64,000 bases of DNA from Cyanobium sp. FGCU52 (GTDB taxonomy: Bacteria > Cyanobacteriota > Cyanobacteriia > PCC-6307 > Cyanobiaceae). The notes beneath the pieces were generated by a model. That model was not told the origin of the DNA. It ran no database searches and worked only from the letters and a program-made list of their open reading frames with translations. Of the stretch, positions 27,134 to 36,560 are shown piece by piece (within the stretch, counting starts at the first letter, position 1; each line of letters starts with the position of its first letter). The DNA lies in assembly GCA_024958715.1 (NCBI GenBank), contig JANWUS010000050.1, forward strand, positions 1 to 64,000, written 5' to 3'. Both the position numbers and the translations under genes were made by a program.

Positions 27134-28369
27134 TCAGGGATCGAGCAGGGGGATCACGCAGCCCAGAAGATGCAGGGAGCCCGCCACCACCACCCGCTCG
27201 CCCGCTGCCGCGCCGGCCATCAGCGCCTCCAGCCCTGCCTCCGGATCGCTCGCCTCCAGCAGCCTGCCCTGCAGCTGGGGCCGTTCCGCCAGCAGGTCGG
27301 CGGCGCTCCAGCAGCGGTGGTCGGGGATCGGCACCAGCCAGGCTCGATCCGCCCGGCCCACCAGGGCCTCCACCATCTCCGGCGCCTGCTTCTGGCGTTG
27401 GATCCCCAGCAGCCAGTGGGTGGCCCCCCGGCCAACGAGCCGATCCAGTTCCCGGCGCAGGCCGGCCGCCGCGGGGGGATTGTGGGCGCCATCGAGCAGC
27501 AGCTCCTGCCCGTGCCAGCGCCTTCGCTCCAGGCGCCCGGGCCAACGCGCCGCGGCCAGGCCCGTCGCCATCGCCTGCTCCGGGATCGGCCAGCCCCGCT
27601 CCACCAGGGCCCGCGCCATCCCCAGAGCCACCGCCGCGTTGCCGCGCTGCCACTCCCCCGCCAGCCCCAGCCTGGGTCCCCCCTGGTGTTCCGGCGGCAG
27701 GGGCTCCACCCAGCGCAGCTCGCAGCCCACCTCTCGGGCGAGCGCCTCGAGCACCCGGGCCGCCTCCGGCTCCTGGGGTCCGCTCACCGCCACGGCCCCC
27801 GGGCCCATCACCGCCGCCTTCTCGGCCGCGATCGCCGCCAGGGTGTCGCCGAGGTGCTCCCGGTGGTCGAGGCCGATGGTGCCGAACCCCACCACACTCC
27901 GATCCGGATGGGTGGTGGTGGCGTCCAGCCTTCCCCCCAGGCCCACCTCCAGCACCGCCAGTTCGATGCCTGCGGCGGCGCAGCGATCGAAGGCCGCGGC
28001 GGTGAGCAGTTCGAAGGGGGTGAGGTCGTGGCCGCGGGCGATCGCCTGCCAGCGGCCGAGGTCGGCGCGCAGCTGCTCGGGCGTGATCCAGGCATCGCCG
28101 AGTTCAAGGCGCTCGCACCAGCTCACCAGGTGCGGCGAGCGGTAGCAGGCGCTGGCCACGCCGGCGGCCCGCAGAATCGCGTGCAGCTGGGTGGCGATCG
28201 AACCCTTGCCGTTGGTTCCAGCCACCTGCACCGCGGCGAAGGCGTTCTGGGGATCACCCCCGTCGGCCAGAGCGGCCTTCAGCCGATCCAGGCCCAGGTC
28301 GACCCCGCGGCGGGCGAACGGCTCGAGCAGATCGCCCAGGTCGACCGGGGCGGGCAGATGGGCGGCCAT
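27134..28369 (-). CDS. folC: Folylpolyglutamate synthase / dihydrofolate synthase
   Basis: 411 residues of the Mur-ligase-like family. ATP-binding P-loop VQVAGTNGKGSIATQL (about residue 46), LEVGLGGRLDATT, the lysine/histidine region ...IAAEKAAVMG and the C-terminal LLDGAHNPPAAAGLRREL are all in place. It makes dihydrofolate from dihydropteroate and adds glutamates. ATG at 28369 is the best start. argD is upstream in the same direction, 17 bases away. Confidence 0.93.
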   Translation of the reverse strand: MAAHLPAPVDLGDLLEPFARRGVDLGLDRLKAALADGGDPQNAFAAVQVAGTNGKGSIATQLHAILRAAGVASACYRSPHLVSWCERLELGDAWITPEQLRADLGRWQAIARGHDLTPFELLTAAAFDRCAAAGIELAVLEVGLGGRLDATTTHPDRSVVGFGTIGLDHREHLGDTLAAIAAEKAAVMGPGAVAVSGPQEPEAARVLEALAREVGCELRWVEPLPPEHQGGPRLGLAGEWQRGNAAVALGMARALVERGWPIPEQAMATGLAAARWPGRLERRRWHGQELLLDGAHNPPAAAGLRRELDRLVGRGATHWLLGIQRQKQAPEMVEALVGRADRAWLVPIPDHRCWSAADLLAERPQLQGRLLEASDPEAGLEALMAGAAAGERVVVAGSLHLLGCVIPLLDP

Positions 28370-28386
28370 GGCAGAGACGGGCCGGT

Positions 28387-29616
28387 TCAGGCCAGGGCCA
28401 TCAGGGCCTTCTCCAGCCGCTTCACCGCCTTGCGGATGTGGCGCGGGCGGATCACCAGGGGCGGCACCAGGCGCACCACCTTCGGCCCGGCCGGAACGAG
28501 CAGCAGCCCCTCGGCCATCGCCGCCTTGACCACCTCCGCAGCCGTGGGCGCCTGCTCGCGCAGCACCAGACCCTGCAGCAGACCCCAGCCGCGGGCGCTC
28601 TCCACGAGCTGCGGATGGCGGATCGCCAGGTCGGTGAGGGCCTCGGCCAGCAGGGCCTCCATGCGGCGCACATGCTCCAGCAGCCCCCGCTGCTCGATCT
28701 CCTCGATCACCGTGAGACCGGCGCGACAGGCGAAGGGGTTGCCGCCGAAGGTGCTGGCGTGCTCGCCGGGCCGGAAGTGATCGGCGTGGGCCTTCACCGC
28801 CAGCGCTCCGATCGGGATGCCGCCGCCGAGGCCCTTGGCCGCGGTGAAGGCGTCGGGTTCCACCCCCAGCCGTTCGTAGCCCCACCAGCGGCCGCTGCGC
28901 CCCACGCCGATCTGCACCTCATCGAAGATCAGCAGGATCCGGCGCTCGTCGCAGAGTTCGCGCAGCCGCTGGAAGAAGGCGGGATCCCCCGGATTCACGC
29001 CACCCTCGCCCTGCAGGGGTTCCACCAGCACGGCGGCCACCCGCGGCCCTTCGGCCTCGCATTCGGCCAGCAGGGCCTCGAAGGCGGCGGTGTCGTTGTA
29101 GGGGAAGTAGCGGAAGCCCTGCACCATCGGCTCGAAGCCTTCGTGGTACTTGGGCTGGCCCGTGGCCGTGACGGCGGCGAGGGTGCGGCCGTGGAAGCTG
29201 GCCTTGGCGGTGAGGATCAGGGGGTCCTGGATGCCCCGCACCAGGTGGCCATGCTTGCGGGCCAGCTTGATCGCCGCTTCGTTGGCCTCGGCGCCGGAAT
29301 TGCAGAAGAACACCCGGTCAGCGCAGCTGCGGGCGACGATCGCCGCCGCCAAGGCCTCCTGTTCAGGGATCCGGTAGAGGTTCGAAACGTGCTGGAGGCG
29401 CCGGAGCTGGCGGCAGAGGCTGCGCCGCAGCACCGGATCGCTGTGGCCGAGGGTGCACACGGCGATGCCGGCCACCGCATCGAGGTAGCGGCGACCCTCG
29501 CGGTCCCACACCCACACGCCCCGACCCCGGACCAGCTCGAGGGGATAGCGCGCGTAGGTGTCCATCACGGGGGACACCGGTGCCGGCGCAGCGGGCGCGG
29601 GCGTGAGAGTGACCAT
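28387..29616 (-). CDS. argD: Acetylornithine aminotransferase
   Basis: 409 residues, class III PLP aminotransferase. PLP lysine in DAFTAAKGLGGGIPIGAL (Lys near residue 251), VFFCNSGAEANEAAIKLARKHG, FHGRTLAAVTATGQPKYHEGF, and LIFDEVQIGVGRSGRWWGYE. Converts N-acetylglutamate semialdehyde to N-acetylornithine; some homologues also act on succinyl-diaminopimelate. The ATG at 29616 was used; the longer frame runs into the tRNA and is not real. Confidence 0.95.
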   Translation of the reverse strand: MVTLTPAPAAPAPVSPVMDTYARYPLELVRGRGVWVWDREGRRYLDAVAGIAVCTLGHSDPVLRRSLCRQLRRLQHVSNLYRIPEQEALAAAIVARSCADRVFFCNSGAEANEAAIKLARKHGHLVRGIQDPLILTAKASFHGRTLAAVTATGQPKYHEGFEPMVQGFRYFPYNDTAAFEALLAECEAEGPRVAAVLVEPLQGEGGVNPGDPAFFQRLRELCDERRILLIFDEVQIGVGRSGRWWGYERLGVEPDAFTAAKGLGGGIPIGALAVKAHADHFRPGEHASTFGGNPFACRAGLTVIEEIEQRGLLEHVRRMEALLAEALTDLAIRHPQLVESARGWGLLQGLVLREQAPTAAEVVKAAMAEGLLLVPAGPKVVRLVPPLVIRPRHIRKAVKRLEKALMALA

Positions 29617-29633
29617 CGGCGCGACAACGGCGA

Positions 29634-29715
29634 TGGGAGCGGTGGGACTCGAACCCACATGCCCGAAGGCGCTCGATTTTGAGTCGAGTCCGTCTACCAA
29701 TTCCGGCACGCTCCC
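29634..29715 (-). tRNA. tRNA-Leu (anticodon CAA)
   Basis: Minus strand: acceptor GGGAGCG / CGCTCCC with A73, D-arm containing GGAATTGGTAGAC, anticodon arm with loop CTCAAAA (CAA), a long class II variable arm (GCGCCTTCGGGCATG region) and T-arm GTGGGTTCGAGTCCCAC. Long variable arm fits leucine; it decodes UUG. Gene is upstream of argD, same strand. Confidence 0.96.
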
Positions 29716-29727
29716 CGGGTGACGAAT

Positions 29728-31032
29728 CTAGGCGTCGTCGCTCAGGCGCCGGATCAAGGCCCCCACGGCGTTGAGCTTGCCCTCGAGATCGGCGTAGCCG
29801 CGATCGAGGTACTCGAGGCCCCGCACGGTGGTGACGCCGTCGGCCGCCAGGCCGGCCAGCACCATCGCCGCCGACGCCCGCAGATCGGTGCCGTGCACCG
29901 GCGCGCCGCTGAGGCGGGCCACGCCCTCCACGCAGGCGGTGTTGCCGTTCATGCGGATCGAGGCGCCCATCCGCTGCAGCTCGGCCACGTGCTGCAGACG
30001 GTTCTCGAAGATGTTCTCGACGATGAAGCTTGTGCCTTCCGCGGTGGCCAGCAGGCTCATGAACGGGGCCTGCAGGTCGGTGGGGAAACCGGGGAACGGC
30101 TGGGTGGTGAGATCGAGGGCGCGGATGCGCTCGGCGGAGAGAATCATGCCCTCGCCATCGGGCGTGAGGCGGCAGCCCGCTTCCTCGAGCTTGGTGAGCA
30201 CGGCGCCGAGGTGCTCAGGGATCACGGGCGCCACTCGCAGGGTGGAGCGGGTGATGGCGGCAGCCAGCAGGAAGGTGCCGGCCTCGATCCGGTCGGGGAT
30301 CACGGCGTAGTCGGCGCCGTGCAGGGTGCGCACACCATCAATCGTGATCGTGGGGGTGCCGGCGCCGCGGATGCGGGCTCCCATGGCGATCAGCAGTTCG
30401 GCCAGGTCCACCACCTCGGGCTCCTGGGCGGCGTTCTCGATGGTGGTCTCACCATCGGCGAGGGCCGCGGCCATCATCAGGGTCTCGGTGGCGCCGACGC
30501 TGGGGCAGTCGAGATGGATGTGGCCACCGGTGAGGCGCTGTTCGCGGCCCGGCACCACCGCCGTGACCACGCCGTGCTCAATGGTGACCTGGGCCCCAAG
30601 GGCCTTGAGCCCCTTCACGTGCTCCACGACAGGACGCGAACCGATCTGGCAACCGCCCGGGAGGGGAACCTGGGCTATCCCCATGCGGGCCAGCAGGGGG
30701 CCAATGCAGAAGAAGCTGGCCCGGAGGCTGTTCACCAGCTCGTAGGGGGGAGCGGCCTGGGTGATGTGCTCGCCGTCGAGATCGATGGCGTCGCCGCTGC
30801 GCACCACCCGCACGCCGAGGGCGGCGAGGATCTCGCCCATGGCCGTGATGTCGGTGAGCGGGGGCACATTGCGCAGCCGCAGGTTGTCCCTGGTGAGCAG
30901 ACAGGCTGCCATCAGCACCAGAGCCGAATTCTTGGCGCCGCTGACGCGGAGTTCACCCTCGAGTCGCCGTCCCCCGGAAATTTCGAGACGTGGCTGAGCC
31001 ACGATCATGGTGGGAACAGCGGAAAGGGTCAT
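29728..31032 (-). CDS. murA: UDP-N-acetylglucosamine 1-carboxyvinyltransferase
   Basis: 434 residues. First committed step of peptidoglycan synthesis, adding enolpyruvate from PEP. The substrate lysine-asparagine pair is in [15 protein letters not shown]; the catalytic cysteine is in [13 protein letters not shown], so the enzyme should be sensitive to fosfomycin. The C-terminal [19 protein letters not shown] and [19 protein letters not shown] are standard. ATG at 31032 used; [10 protein letters not shown] at 31008 is an alternative. Confidence 0.96.
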   Translation of the reverse strand: MTLSAVPTMIVAQPRLEISGGRRLEGELRVSGAKNSALVLMAACLLTRDNLRLRNVPPLTDITAMGEILAALGVRVVRSGDAIDLDGEHITQAAPPYELVNSLRASFFCIGPLLARMGIAQVPLPGGCQIGSRPVVEHVKGLKALGAQVTIEHGVVTAVVPGREQRLTGGHIHLDCPSVGATETLMMAAALADGETTIENAAQEPEVVDLAELLIAMGARIRGAGTPTITIDGVRTLHGADYAVIPDRIEAGTFLLAAAITRSTLRVAPVIPEHLGAVLTKLEEAGCRLTPDGEGMILSAERIRALDLTTQPFPGFPTDLQAPFMSLLATAEGTSFIVENIFENRLQHVAELQRMGASIRMNGNTACVEGVARLSGAPVHGTDLRASAAMVLAGLAADGVTTVRGLEYLDRGYADLEGKLNAVGALIRRLSDDA

Positions 31033-31217
31033 GGAACGACTGTCCCCGTCGCGAATTGCCCCGGCATCTTGACAACAAACCGCCACACCGTCTAGGCGGC
31101 CGCCGCCGGAACTGTCTCGACGCTGCCGCAAGGCCCAGTCGTCGCTGCCGGAGGCGGCCGCGACCCCGGTGGTCTATGGTGGTCGGGTCGCGGCCAAAGG
31201 ACTGCGGCACCTCGCCA

Positions 31218-31301
31218 GCGGATGTGGCGGAATTGGTAGACGCGCTAGTTTCAGGTACTAGTGGCAGCAATGTCGTGGGAGTTCAAGTCTCCCCATCCGC
31301 A
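31218..31301 (+). tRNA. tRNA-Leu (anticodon CAG)
   Basis: Acceptor GCGGATG / CATCCGC with A73, D-arm with GGAATTGGTAGACGC, anticodon arm CTAGT-TTCAGGT-ACTAG giving CAG, long variable arm (GGCAGCAATGTCGT) and T-arm GGGAGTTCAAGTCTCCC. Decodes CUG, a frequent leucine codon in this GC-rich sequence. Confidence 0.97.
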
Positions 31302-31312
31302 TACCCCTCCAG

Positions 31313-31567
31313 ATGATCGTCCTCAAGATCACCAATGCCTCGGAGGTCATGGCTTCCAAGGTCGGCAAGTTTCTCGAAAGCCTCACGCCCGACGGCTTCG
31401 ACCAGACCACGGTTGAGGACATCGTTCTGCGCAAACTCGCCGAAAATCTTGCCGCCGAAGGTATCCGCGGTGAGGTGCTCGCCGTGCAGGGGCTCGACAT
31501 CGAGACCGAAGGCGCTGGTCTGGTGCTGCACGAGCGGGTGTGCGTGCGCCAGCACGCCCGGTTCTGA
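31313..31567 (+). CDS. Small conserved cyanobacterial hypothetical protein
   Basis: 84 residues, MIVLKITNASEVMASKVGKFLESLTPDG at the start and EDIVLRKLAENLAAEGIRGEV in the middle; a soluble alpha/beta pattern without catalytic motifs. It lies 11 bases after tRNA-Leu and overlaps the start of the methyltransferase gene. Such short genes are kept in picocyanobacteria; function unknown. Confidence 0.8.
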   Translation: MIVLKITNASEVMASKVGKFLESLTPDGFDQTTVEDIVLRKLAENLAAEGIRGEVLAVQGLDIETEGAGLVLHERVCVRQHARF

Positions 31568-32397
31568 ACCCTCCCGCCCTGCCTCCGGAGCCGCTCACCA
31601 GCCGCCGCAACCCGCTGGTGGCCCGGCTGCGGGCCCTGCATCAACCCCGCGGGCGGCGGGAGCAGCAGGCGCTGCTGCTTGAGGGAACCCATCTGGTGCA
31701 GGAAGTGCTGAAGCGCTCGCTGGAGCCTGCGCTGCTGCTGGCCACCCCGGCCTGGTGTGAGGCCCATCCTGAGCTGCTGGCCGCCCTCCCTGCCGCCACC
31801 GTTCTGCGGACGGCCGTCCCCGAGGTGCTTGATGCGGCCGCAAGCACCCGCAGCCCCGATGGCGTGCTGCTCGAGCTGCCCGCCGCCTGCCTGCCCGAGC
31901 CCCGGAGGGAGGCGGATCCCCCGGACTTCGTGCTCGCCCTCGATCGGCTTCAGGATCCCGGCAACCTCGGCACCCTGCTGCGCACCGCCCTGGCGGCGGG
32001 CGTGGAGGAGGTGTGGCTGGCGGACGGCGCCGATCCCCTGCAGCCCAAGGTGGTGCGGGCCTCCAGCGGGGCCGTGCTGGCTCTGCCGGTGGTCCGGCTC
32101 GACGGCGATGGTCTGGGGCAGCGGCTAAGGGCCGCCCGTCAGCGCGGCCGGCAGGTGGTGGCCACGGTGGTGCCCGGTCCGGGTGCCGCTGGCGCCGTTC
32201 CCTACTGGCAGCTCGACTGGTCGGCGCCCACCGTGCTGCTGCTGGGCAATGAGGGGGCGGGGCTGGGTGCGGCGCTGGCGGCGGAAGCCGACCGGCAGGT
32301 CACCATCCCCCACAGCCCGCTGGTGGAGTCGCTGAACGTGGCGGTGGCGGCGGCACCGCTGCTGCTGGAGCGCTGGCGCCGGCGGCAGGCTCCCTGA
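31540..32397 (+). CDS. TrmH-type (SPOUT) RNA 2'-O-methyltransferase
   Basis: 285 residues if the GTG at 31540 is used, the only usable start before the conserved ITSRRNP-type opening (LTSRRNPLVARLRALHQ). The N-terminal substrate-binding domain is followed by the SPOUT core: motif 1 ALDRLQDPGNLGTLLRTALAAGV, motif 2 VLLLGNEGAGL and motif 3 TIPHSPLVESLNVAVAAAPLL, forming the trefoil-knot SAM site. The target (23S rRNA or tRNA) is not known. Overlaps the previous gene by 28 bases. Confidence 0.9.
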   Translation: MRAPARPVLNPPALPPEPLTSRRNPLVARLRALHQPRGRREQQALLLEGTHLVQEVLKRSLEPALLLATPAWCEAHPELLAALPAATVLRTAVPEVLDAAASTRSPDGVLLELPAACLPEPRREADPPDFVLALDRLQDPGNLGTLLRTALAAGVEEVWLADGADPLQPKVVRASSGAVLALPVVRLDGDGLGQRLRAARQRGRQVVATVVPGPGAAGAVPYWQLDWSAPTVLLLGNEGAGLGAALAAEADRQVTIPHSPLVESLNVAVAAAPLLLERWRRRQAP

Positions 32398-32435
32398 CAG
32401 GGGAGAATGCCAGGCATTCCGCGCAGCATGCCCCG

Positions 32436-33929
32436 GTGAGCGATCCCACCTCCGGCCCCACCGCCTCCTCCGGATTCGACTTCGACGTGCTGGTGATCGG
32501 TGCCGGCTACGGCGGCTTCGATGCCGCCAAGCATGCCGCCGACCATGGCCTGAAGGTGGCGATCGTCGAATCCCGCGACATGGGTGGTACCTGTGTGAAC
32601 CGCGGCTGCGTGCCCTCCAAGGCCCTATTGGCCGCCGCAGGTCGGGTGCGGGAACTGGCCGACGCCGAGCATCTGGCGGGCTTCGGCATCCATGCCGCGC
32701 CGGTGCGCTTCGAGCGCCAGAAGATCGCCGACCACGCCCGCCAGCTGGTGGAGACGATCCGCACCAACCTCACCCGCACCCTGGAGCGCGCCGGCGTCAC
32801 GATCCTGCGGGGCAAGGGTCGCCTCGACGGTCACCAGCGGGTGGTGGTGCGCGAGAGCGGCGGCGGTGTGGAGCGGGCCTACTCCGCCCGCGACGTGATC
32901 ATCGCCACCGGATCCGATCCGTTCGTGCCCCCCGGCATCGAGACGGACGGCCGCACCGTGTTCACCAGCGATGAGTCGATCAATCTGGAATGGCTGCCGC
33001 GCTGGATCGCGATCATCGGCAGCGGTTACATCGGCCTCGAATTCGCCGACGTCTACACCGCCCTCGGCTGCGAGGTCACGATGATCGAGGCGCTCGATCG
33101 GGTGATGCCCACCTTCGATCCCGACATCGCCAAGCTGGCGGCCCGCCATCTGATCGACGGCCGCGACATCGACGCCCGCTCCGGCGTGCTGGCCCAGAAG
33201 GTCACGCCCGGTTGCCCGGTGAAGATCGAACTGGTGGACATGGCCACCAGGGAGCCTGTGGAGACCCTGGAGGTGGATGCGGTGCTCGTGGCCACCGGCC
33301 GGGTGCCCGTGAGCAAGGAGCTCGGTCTTGCCTCGGTGGGGGTGGAGACCCAGCGGGGCTTCATCCCGGTGGACGAAACGATGCGGGTGCTGGCCGACGG
33401 CGCCCCGGTTCCCCACCTCTGGGCCGTGGGCGACGTGACCGGCAAGATGATGCTTGCGCATACCGCAGCAGCCCAGGGTGCGGTGGCGGTGGACAACATC
33501 CTCGGCCATCCGCGCCGCATCGACTACCGCTCGATTCCCGCCGCCACCTTCACCCATCCCGAGATCAGCTCGGTGGGCCTGAGCGAGGCCGAGGCGAAGG
33601 AACTGGCGGCTCGCGAGGGCTTCGAACTCGGCGCGGTGCGCAGCTACTTCAAGGCCAATTCCAAGGCCCTGGCGGAGCTGGAGAGCGACGGGCTGATGAA
33701 GCTGCTGTTCCGCAAGGACACCGGTGAGGTGCTCGGGGCTCACATCTACGGCCTCCACGCCGCCGACCTGATCCAGGAGGTGGCCAATGCGGTGGCGCGG
33801 CGCCAGTCGGTGCGCCAGCTGGCGAACGAGGTGCATACCCACCCCACCCTCAGCGAGGTGGTGGAAGTGGCCTACAAGCAGGCGGCGATGGCGGTGGCCT
33901 CGGCCCAGCCCTCCCTGGTGGGGGTCTGA
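32436..33929 (+). CDS. lpd: Dihydrolipoyl dehydrogenase (pyruvate dehydrogenase E3)
   Basis: 497 residues, GTG start. Flavin disulfide reductase: FAD loop [19 protein letters not shown], redox disulfide [16 protein letters not shown] loop [21 protein letters not shown], and the C-terminal His-Glu pair in [14 protein letters not shown]. It reoxidises dihydrolipoyl groups of the pyruvate dehydrogenase complex (and the glycine cleavage system), whose E2 gene is at the right end of the window. trpC follows after 2 bases. Confidence 0.95.
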   Translation: MSDPTSGPTASSGFDFDVLVIGAGYGGFDAAKHAADHGLKVAIVESRDMGGTCVNRGCVPSKALLAAAGRVRELADAEHLAGFGIHAAPVRFERQKIADHARQLVETIRTNLTRTLERAGVTILRGKGRLDGHQRVVVRESGGGVERAYSARDVIIATGSDPFVPPGIETDGRTVFTSDESINLEWLPRWIAIIGSGYIGLEFADVYTALGCEVTMIEALDRVMPTFDPDIAKLAARHLIDGRDIDARSGVLAQKVTPGCPVKIELVDMATREPVETLEVDAVLVATGRVPVSKELGLASVGVETQRGFIPVDETMRVLADGAPVPHLWAVGDVTGKMMLAHTAAAQGAVAVDNILGHPRRIDYRSIPAATFTHPEISSVGLSEAEAKELAAREGFELGAVRSYFKANSKALAELESDGLMKLLFRKDTGEVLGAHIYGLHAADLIQEVANAVARRQSVRQLANEVHTHPTLSEVVEVAYKQAAMAVASAQPSLVGV

Positions 33930-33931
33930 GC

Positions 33932-34816
33932 ATGGAGATCCGACGCCGGCCTCCGAACCCCCCGGTGAAGGTGGCCCACCTGCAGTACGGCATCCCCCAT
34001 CCGGAGGAAAAGCCCCGTCACATCCTCGAGGAGATCGTCTGGGCGAAGGATCGGGAGGTGGCCGCCGCCCGGGAGCGGGTGAGCCTGCAGCAGCTGCAGC
34101 GCCAGGTGGCCGACCTTCCCCCCACCCGCGACTTCATCGCGGCCCTGAAGGCCAGCTGCCGCAAGCCGGCGGTGATCGCCGAGGTCAAGAAGGCCAGCCC
34201 CAGCAAGGGCGTGATCCGCGAAGATTTCGATCCGGTCGCCATCGCCCGCGGCTACGCCGCCGGTGGCGCCAGCTGCCTCTCGGTGCTCACCGACAAGGCC
34301 TTCTTCCAGGGAGGCTTCGAGGTGCTGGTGCAGGTGCGCGAGGCGGTGGATCTGCCCCTGCTCTGCAAGGACTTCATCCTCTCCCCTTATCAGCTGTATC
34401 AGGCCCGGGCGGCCGGCGCCGATGCTGCTCTTCTGATCGCCGCGATCCTCACCGACAGCGATCTGGCCTATCTGCTGAAGGTGGCCCGCAGCCTGGCGCT
34501 GGCCGTGCTGGTGGAGGTTCACGATGCCGAGGAGATGGAGCGGGTGCTGGCTCTGGAGGGGGTGGAGCTGATCGGCATCAACAACCGCGATCTCTCCACC
34601 TTCGTGGTGGACCTGGCCACCACCGAGCAGCTGATGCAGCGCTTCGGGCCGGCCGTGCGCGAGCGGGGCGCCCTGCTGGTGAGCGAATCGGGGCTGTTCA
34701 CCCGGGAGGATCTCGATCGGGCGGTGGAGGCCGGCGCCGATGCGGTGCTGGTGGGCGAGGCGCTGATGCGCCAGAGCGATGTCACCGCCGCCCTGGACAC
34801 CCTGATCGGCGGCTGA
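33932..34816 (+). CDS. trpC: Indole-3-glycerol-phosphate synthase
   Basis: 294 residues, TIM barrel. [23 protein letters not shown] holds the first catalytic lysine; [25 protein letters not shown] the second; [18 protein letters not shown] and [25 protein letters not shown] complete the family. Fourth step of tryptophan synthesis. The N-terminal extension of about 40 residues is seen in cyanobacterial TrpC. Two bases after lpd. Confidence 0.97.
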   Translation: MEIRRRPPNPPVKVAHLQYGIPHPEEKPRHILEEIVWAKDREVAAARERVSLQQLQRQVADLPPTRDFIAALKASCRKPAVIAEVKKASPSKGVIREDFDPVAIARGYAAGGASCLSVLTDKAFFQGGFEVLVQVREAVDLPLLCKDFILSPYQLYQARAAGADAALLIAAILTDSDLAYLLKVARSLALAVLVEVHDAEEMERVLALEGVELIGINNRDLSTFVVDLATTEQLMQRFGPAVRERGALLVSESGLFTREDLDRAVEAGADAVLVGEALMRQSDVTAALDTLIGG

Positions 34817-34850
34817 GGACCGGCCTCCCCTTCCCCTTTCCCCCACGGCC

Positions 34851-36077
34851 ATGGGTCGCCTACGACTCCACCCCCTGCTCGCCGCCTCGCTCGGCCTGGC
34901 CCTGCTCGGGCCGTCTCCCCTGGCTTCCCTCGCCGCGGCGCCGGCAGCCTCTCCCAGCCGCGTTTCTGAGCCGGCCGGCGGCGGCGCCAATCCCACCGCC
35001 GTGTCGTCCGTGGTGGTGGCAGCCGCTCCGGATCGCTTCCTCGCCTGGCCCGCCAACAACGGCTTCTGGTCGTGGCAGGGGGGACGGGAGATGCTGGTGG
35101 GCTTCAGCGATGGACCCTGGCGGCCGGAGGCGGAGGGCCACAAGGTGGGTCAGCCCCAGGAGTTCAGGCTGGCCCGCTCCCTTGATGGCGGCCTCACCTG
35201 GAGTGTGGAGGTTCCTCCACAGGACGTGAGCCGCATCGGCAAACCGCTGCCCCCGGGCCCCGGAGAGATCCGCTTCGATCATCCCGACCTGGCGGTGCGG
35301 GTGGTGGCCGGGGCGGGGAAGGGCGGACCGGGCCGGATCGGAGCCTTCCATGTCTCCACCGACCGGGGGCGGACCTGGCGGGGGCCCTGGGCCTTCTCCG
35401 GCCTGGAGGATGATCCCGCGCTGGCGGGACTTCGCATCACCTCGCGCACCAGCGTCCTGCCCCTGGGCAGGGACTCGGCGGTGTTCCTGCTCTCGGCCCA
35501 GGATCCGTCCCTGGGGCGCTGGGCGGGCCGGCTGGACAAGCCCTTCGCGGTCCGCAGCGATGACGGCGGCCGCAGCTTCCGCTTCCTCGGCTGGCTGGTG
35601 CCCAGGAGTGATCCCTACCGGGCCGTGATGCCGTCGGCGGTGGATCTCGGCGGCGGCCGCTTCGTGGCGGCCCTCCGGCGCCGGAACCCCCGGGGCGGGG
35701 AGAACGAGAACTGGATCGATCTGGTGGTGTCCGAGGACGGCGGCCGCCGCTGGCAGTTCCGCTCCCGGGTGGGGGAGGCCGGCTGCTGCAACGGCAACCC
35801 TCCCGCCCTCATCCGCCTGCGGGATGGGCGTCTGGCCTGCACCTGGGCCGATCGTCGCCGTCAGGTGATGCTGCTGCGCCTCAGCGCCGACGAGGGCCGG
35901 ACCTGGGGCCCCGAGCGGGTGGTGCGCTCCAACCCCCACGCCTCCGACATGGGCTATCCCCAGATCGGCCAGAACGATCGGGGCGAGCTCGTGATCCTCT
36001 ACTACCTGGCCACGGCCGAGCGGCCCGCCTCGTTCATCGAGGCCAGCCTCCTTGAGGCCAGCCTGGTGCGCCCCTGA
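34851..36077 (+). CDS. Secreted Asp-box (BNR/sialidase-like) protein
   Basis: 408 residues. A signal peptide (first ~31 residues, LALLGPSPLASLAAAPAAS) is followed by five Asp-box repeats of the S-x-D-x-G-x-T/S-W/F type: SLDGGLTW, STDRGRTW, SDDGGRSF, SEDGGRRW and SADEGRTW, so a six-bladed beta-propeller as in sialidases is likely. The RIP-like region and an intact sialidase catalytic set were not recognised, so sugar specificity is open. It lies next to the disturbed rpsD region and ends 52 bases before a terminator hairpin. Confidence 0.8.
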   Translation: MGRLRLHPLLAASLGLALLGPSPLASLAAAPAASPSRVSEPAGGGANPTAVSSVVVAAAPDRFLAWPANNGFWSWQGGREMLVGFSDGPWRPEAEGHKVGQPQEFRLARSLDGGLTWSVEVPPQDVSRIGKPLPPGPGEIRFDHPDLAVRVVAGAGKGGPGRIGAFHVSTDRGRTWRGPWAFSGLEDDPALAGLRITSRTSVLPLGRDSAVFLLSAQDPSLGRWAGRLDKPFAVRSDDGGRSFRFLGWLVPRSDPYRAVMPSAVDLGGGRFVAALRRRNPRGGENENWIDLVVSEDGGRRWQFRSRVGEAGCCNGNPPALIRLRDGRLACTWADRRRQVMLLRLSADEGRTWGPERVVRSNPHASDMGYPQIGQNDRGELVILYYLATAERPASFIEASLLEASLVRP

Positions 36078-36128
36078 TCGGCAGGAGCGCCCGGGCGCTC
36101 CTGCCGCAACCCGTGGTGCGGCCCATAC

Positions 36129-36153
36129 AAAAGAGGCCCGCAAAGCGGGCCTC
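36129..36153 (-). terminator. Intrinsic terminator, probably the original rpsD terminator
   Basis: GAGGCCCGC / GCGGGCCTC (36133-36141 and 36145-36153) form a perfect 9-bp stem with an AAA loop. On the minus strand four Ts follow. It lies just beyond the stop side of the decayed rpsD copy, on the strand of rpsD, and separates it from the Asp-box gene. Confidence 0.7.
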
Positions 36154-36179
36154 GGCAGATTGGATGGAGAGGGGGGCGA

Positions 36180-36402
36180 TCAGACCTTGCGGCTGTAGAG
36201 ACTCGACCACCAGCAGTTCGTTGATCTCCAGGACCACCCACCCCCGCTCGCACTTGCCCACAACAACCGTGGCGGTGAGCTTTGGCCATGTCGAGTTCGA
36301 GATGGGGGGATGTTGGCCAGGCCGAGGAACCTCAGGTTGCCTTCGTCCAGTTTCTTGCTGCACTTGCGCACGCGTACGGCGACCACGTTGCCGGGCCGAC
36401 AC
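36180..36402 (-). pseudogene. rpsD: Decayed copy of the 3' third of rpsD
   Basis: Aligns along its whole length with the last ~72 codons of the intact rpsD at 37705, from the CRPGDVVAV region to the C-terminal YSRKV and stop. Many positions are identical but there are frameshifts: an added base after the stretch encoding YSRKV (TGTAGAG for TGTAGA) and losses near the poly-G in the middle. Two frames share the match: one reads [25 protein letters not shown], another reads [27 protein letters not shown]. The 5' two thirds of the gene are absent. Confidence 0.93.
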
Positions 36403-36560
36403 TAACTACATCTATTCGCTCTAAGGACCCAGAGGAATTTTAGATTTCTATTCTGGGCAGGCTTGAAAGCCGGCAATATCTTTAATCCGCTAATCAAGTT
36501 AAGAGCGTTTCTTGATTCGGGAGATCATATTGAAGTCCTGGGTGGGTTTTCGTTGGCGGC

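Noticed and set aside
26556-27653. 365-residue extension upstream of the hypothetical gene at 26556-27035
   Set aside because: The extra part is out-of-frame reading of folC, rich in Ala/Gly/Arg, and has no family-like sequence.
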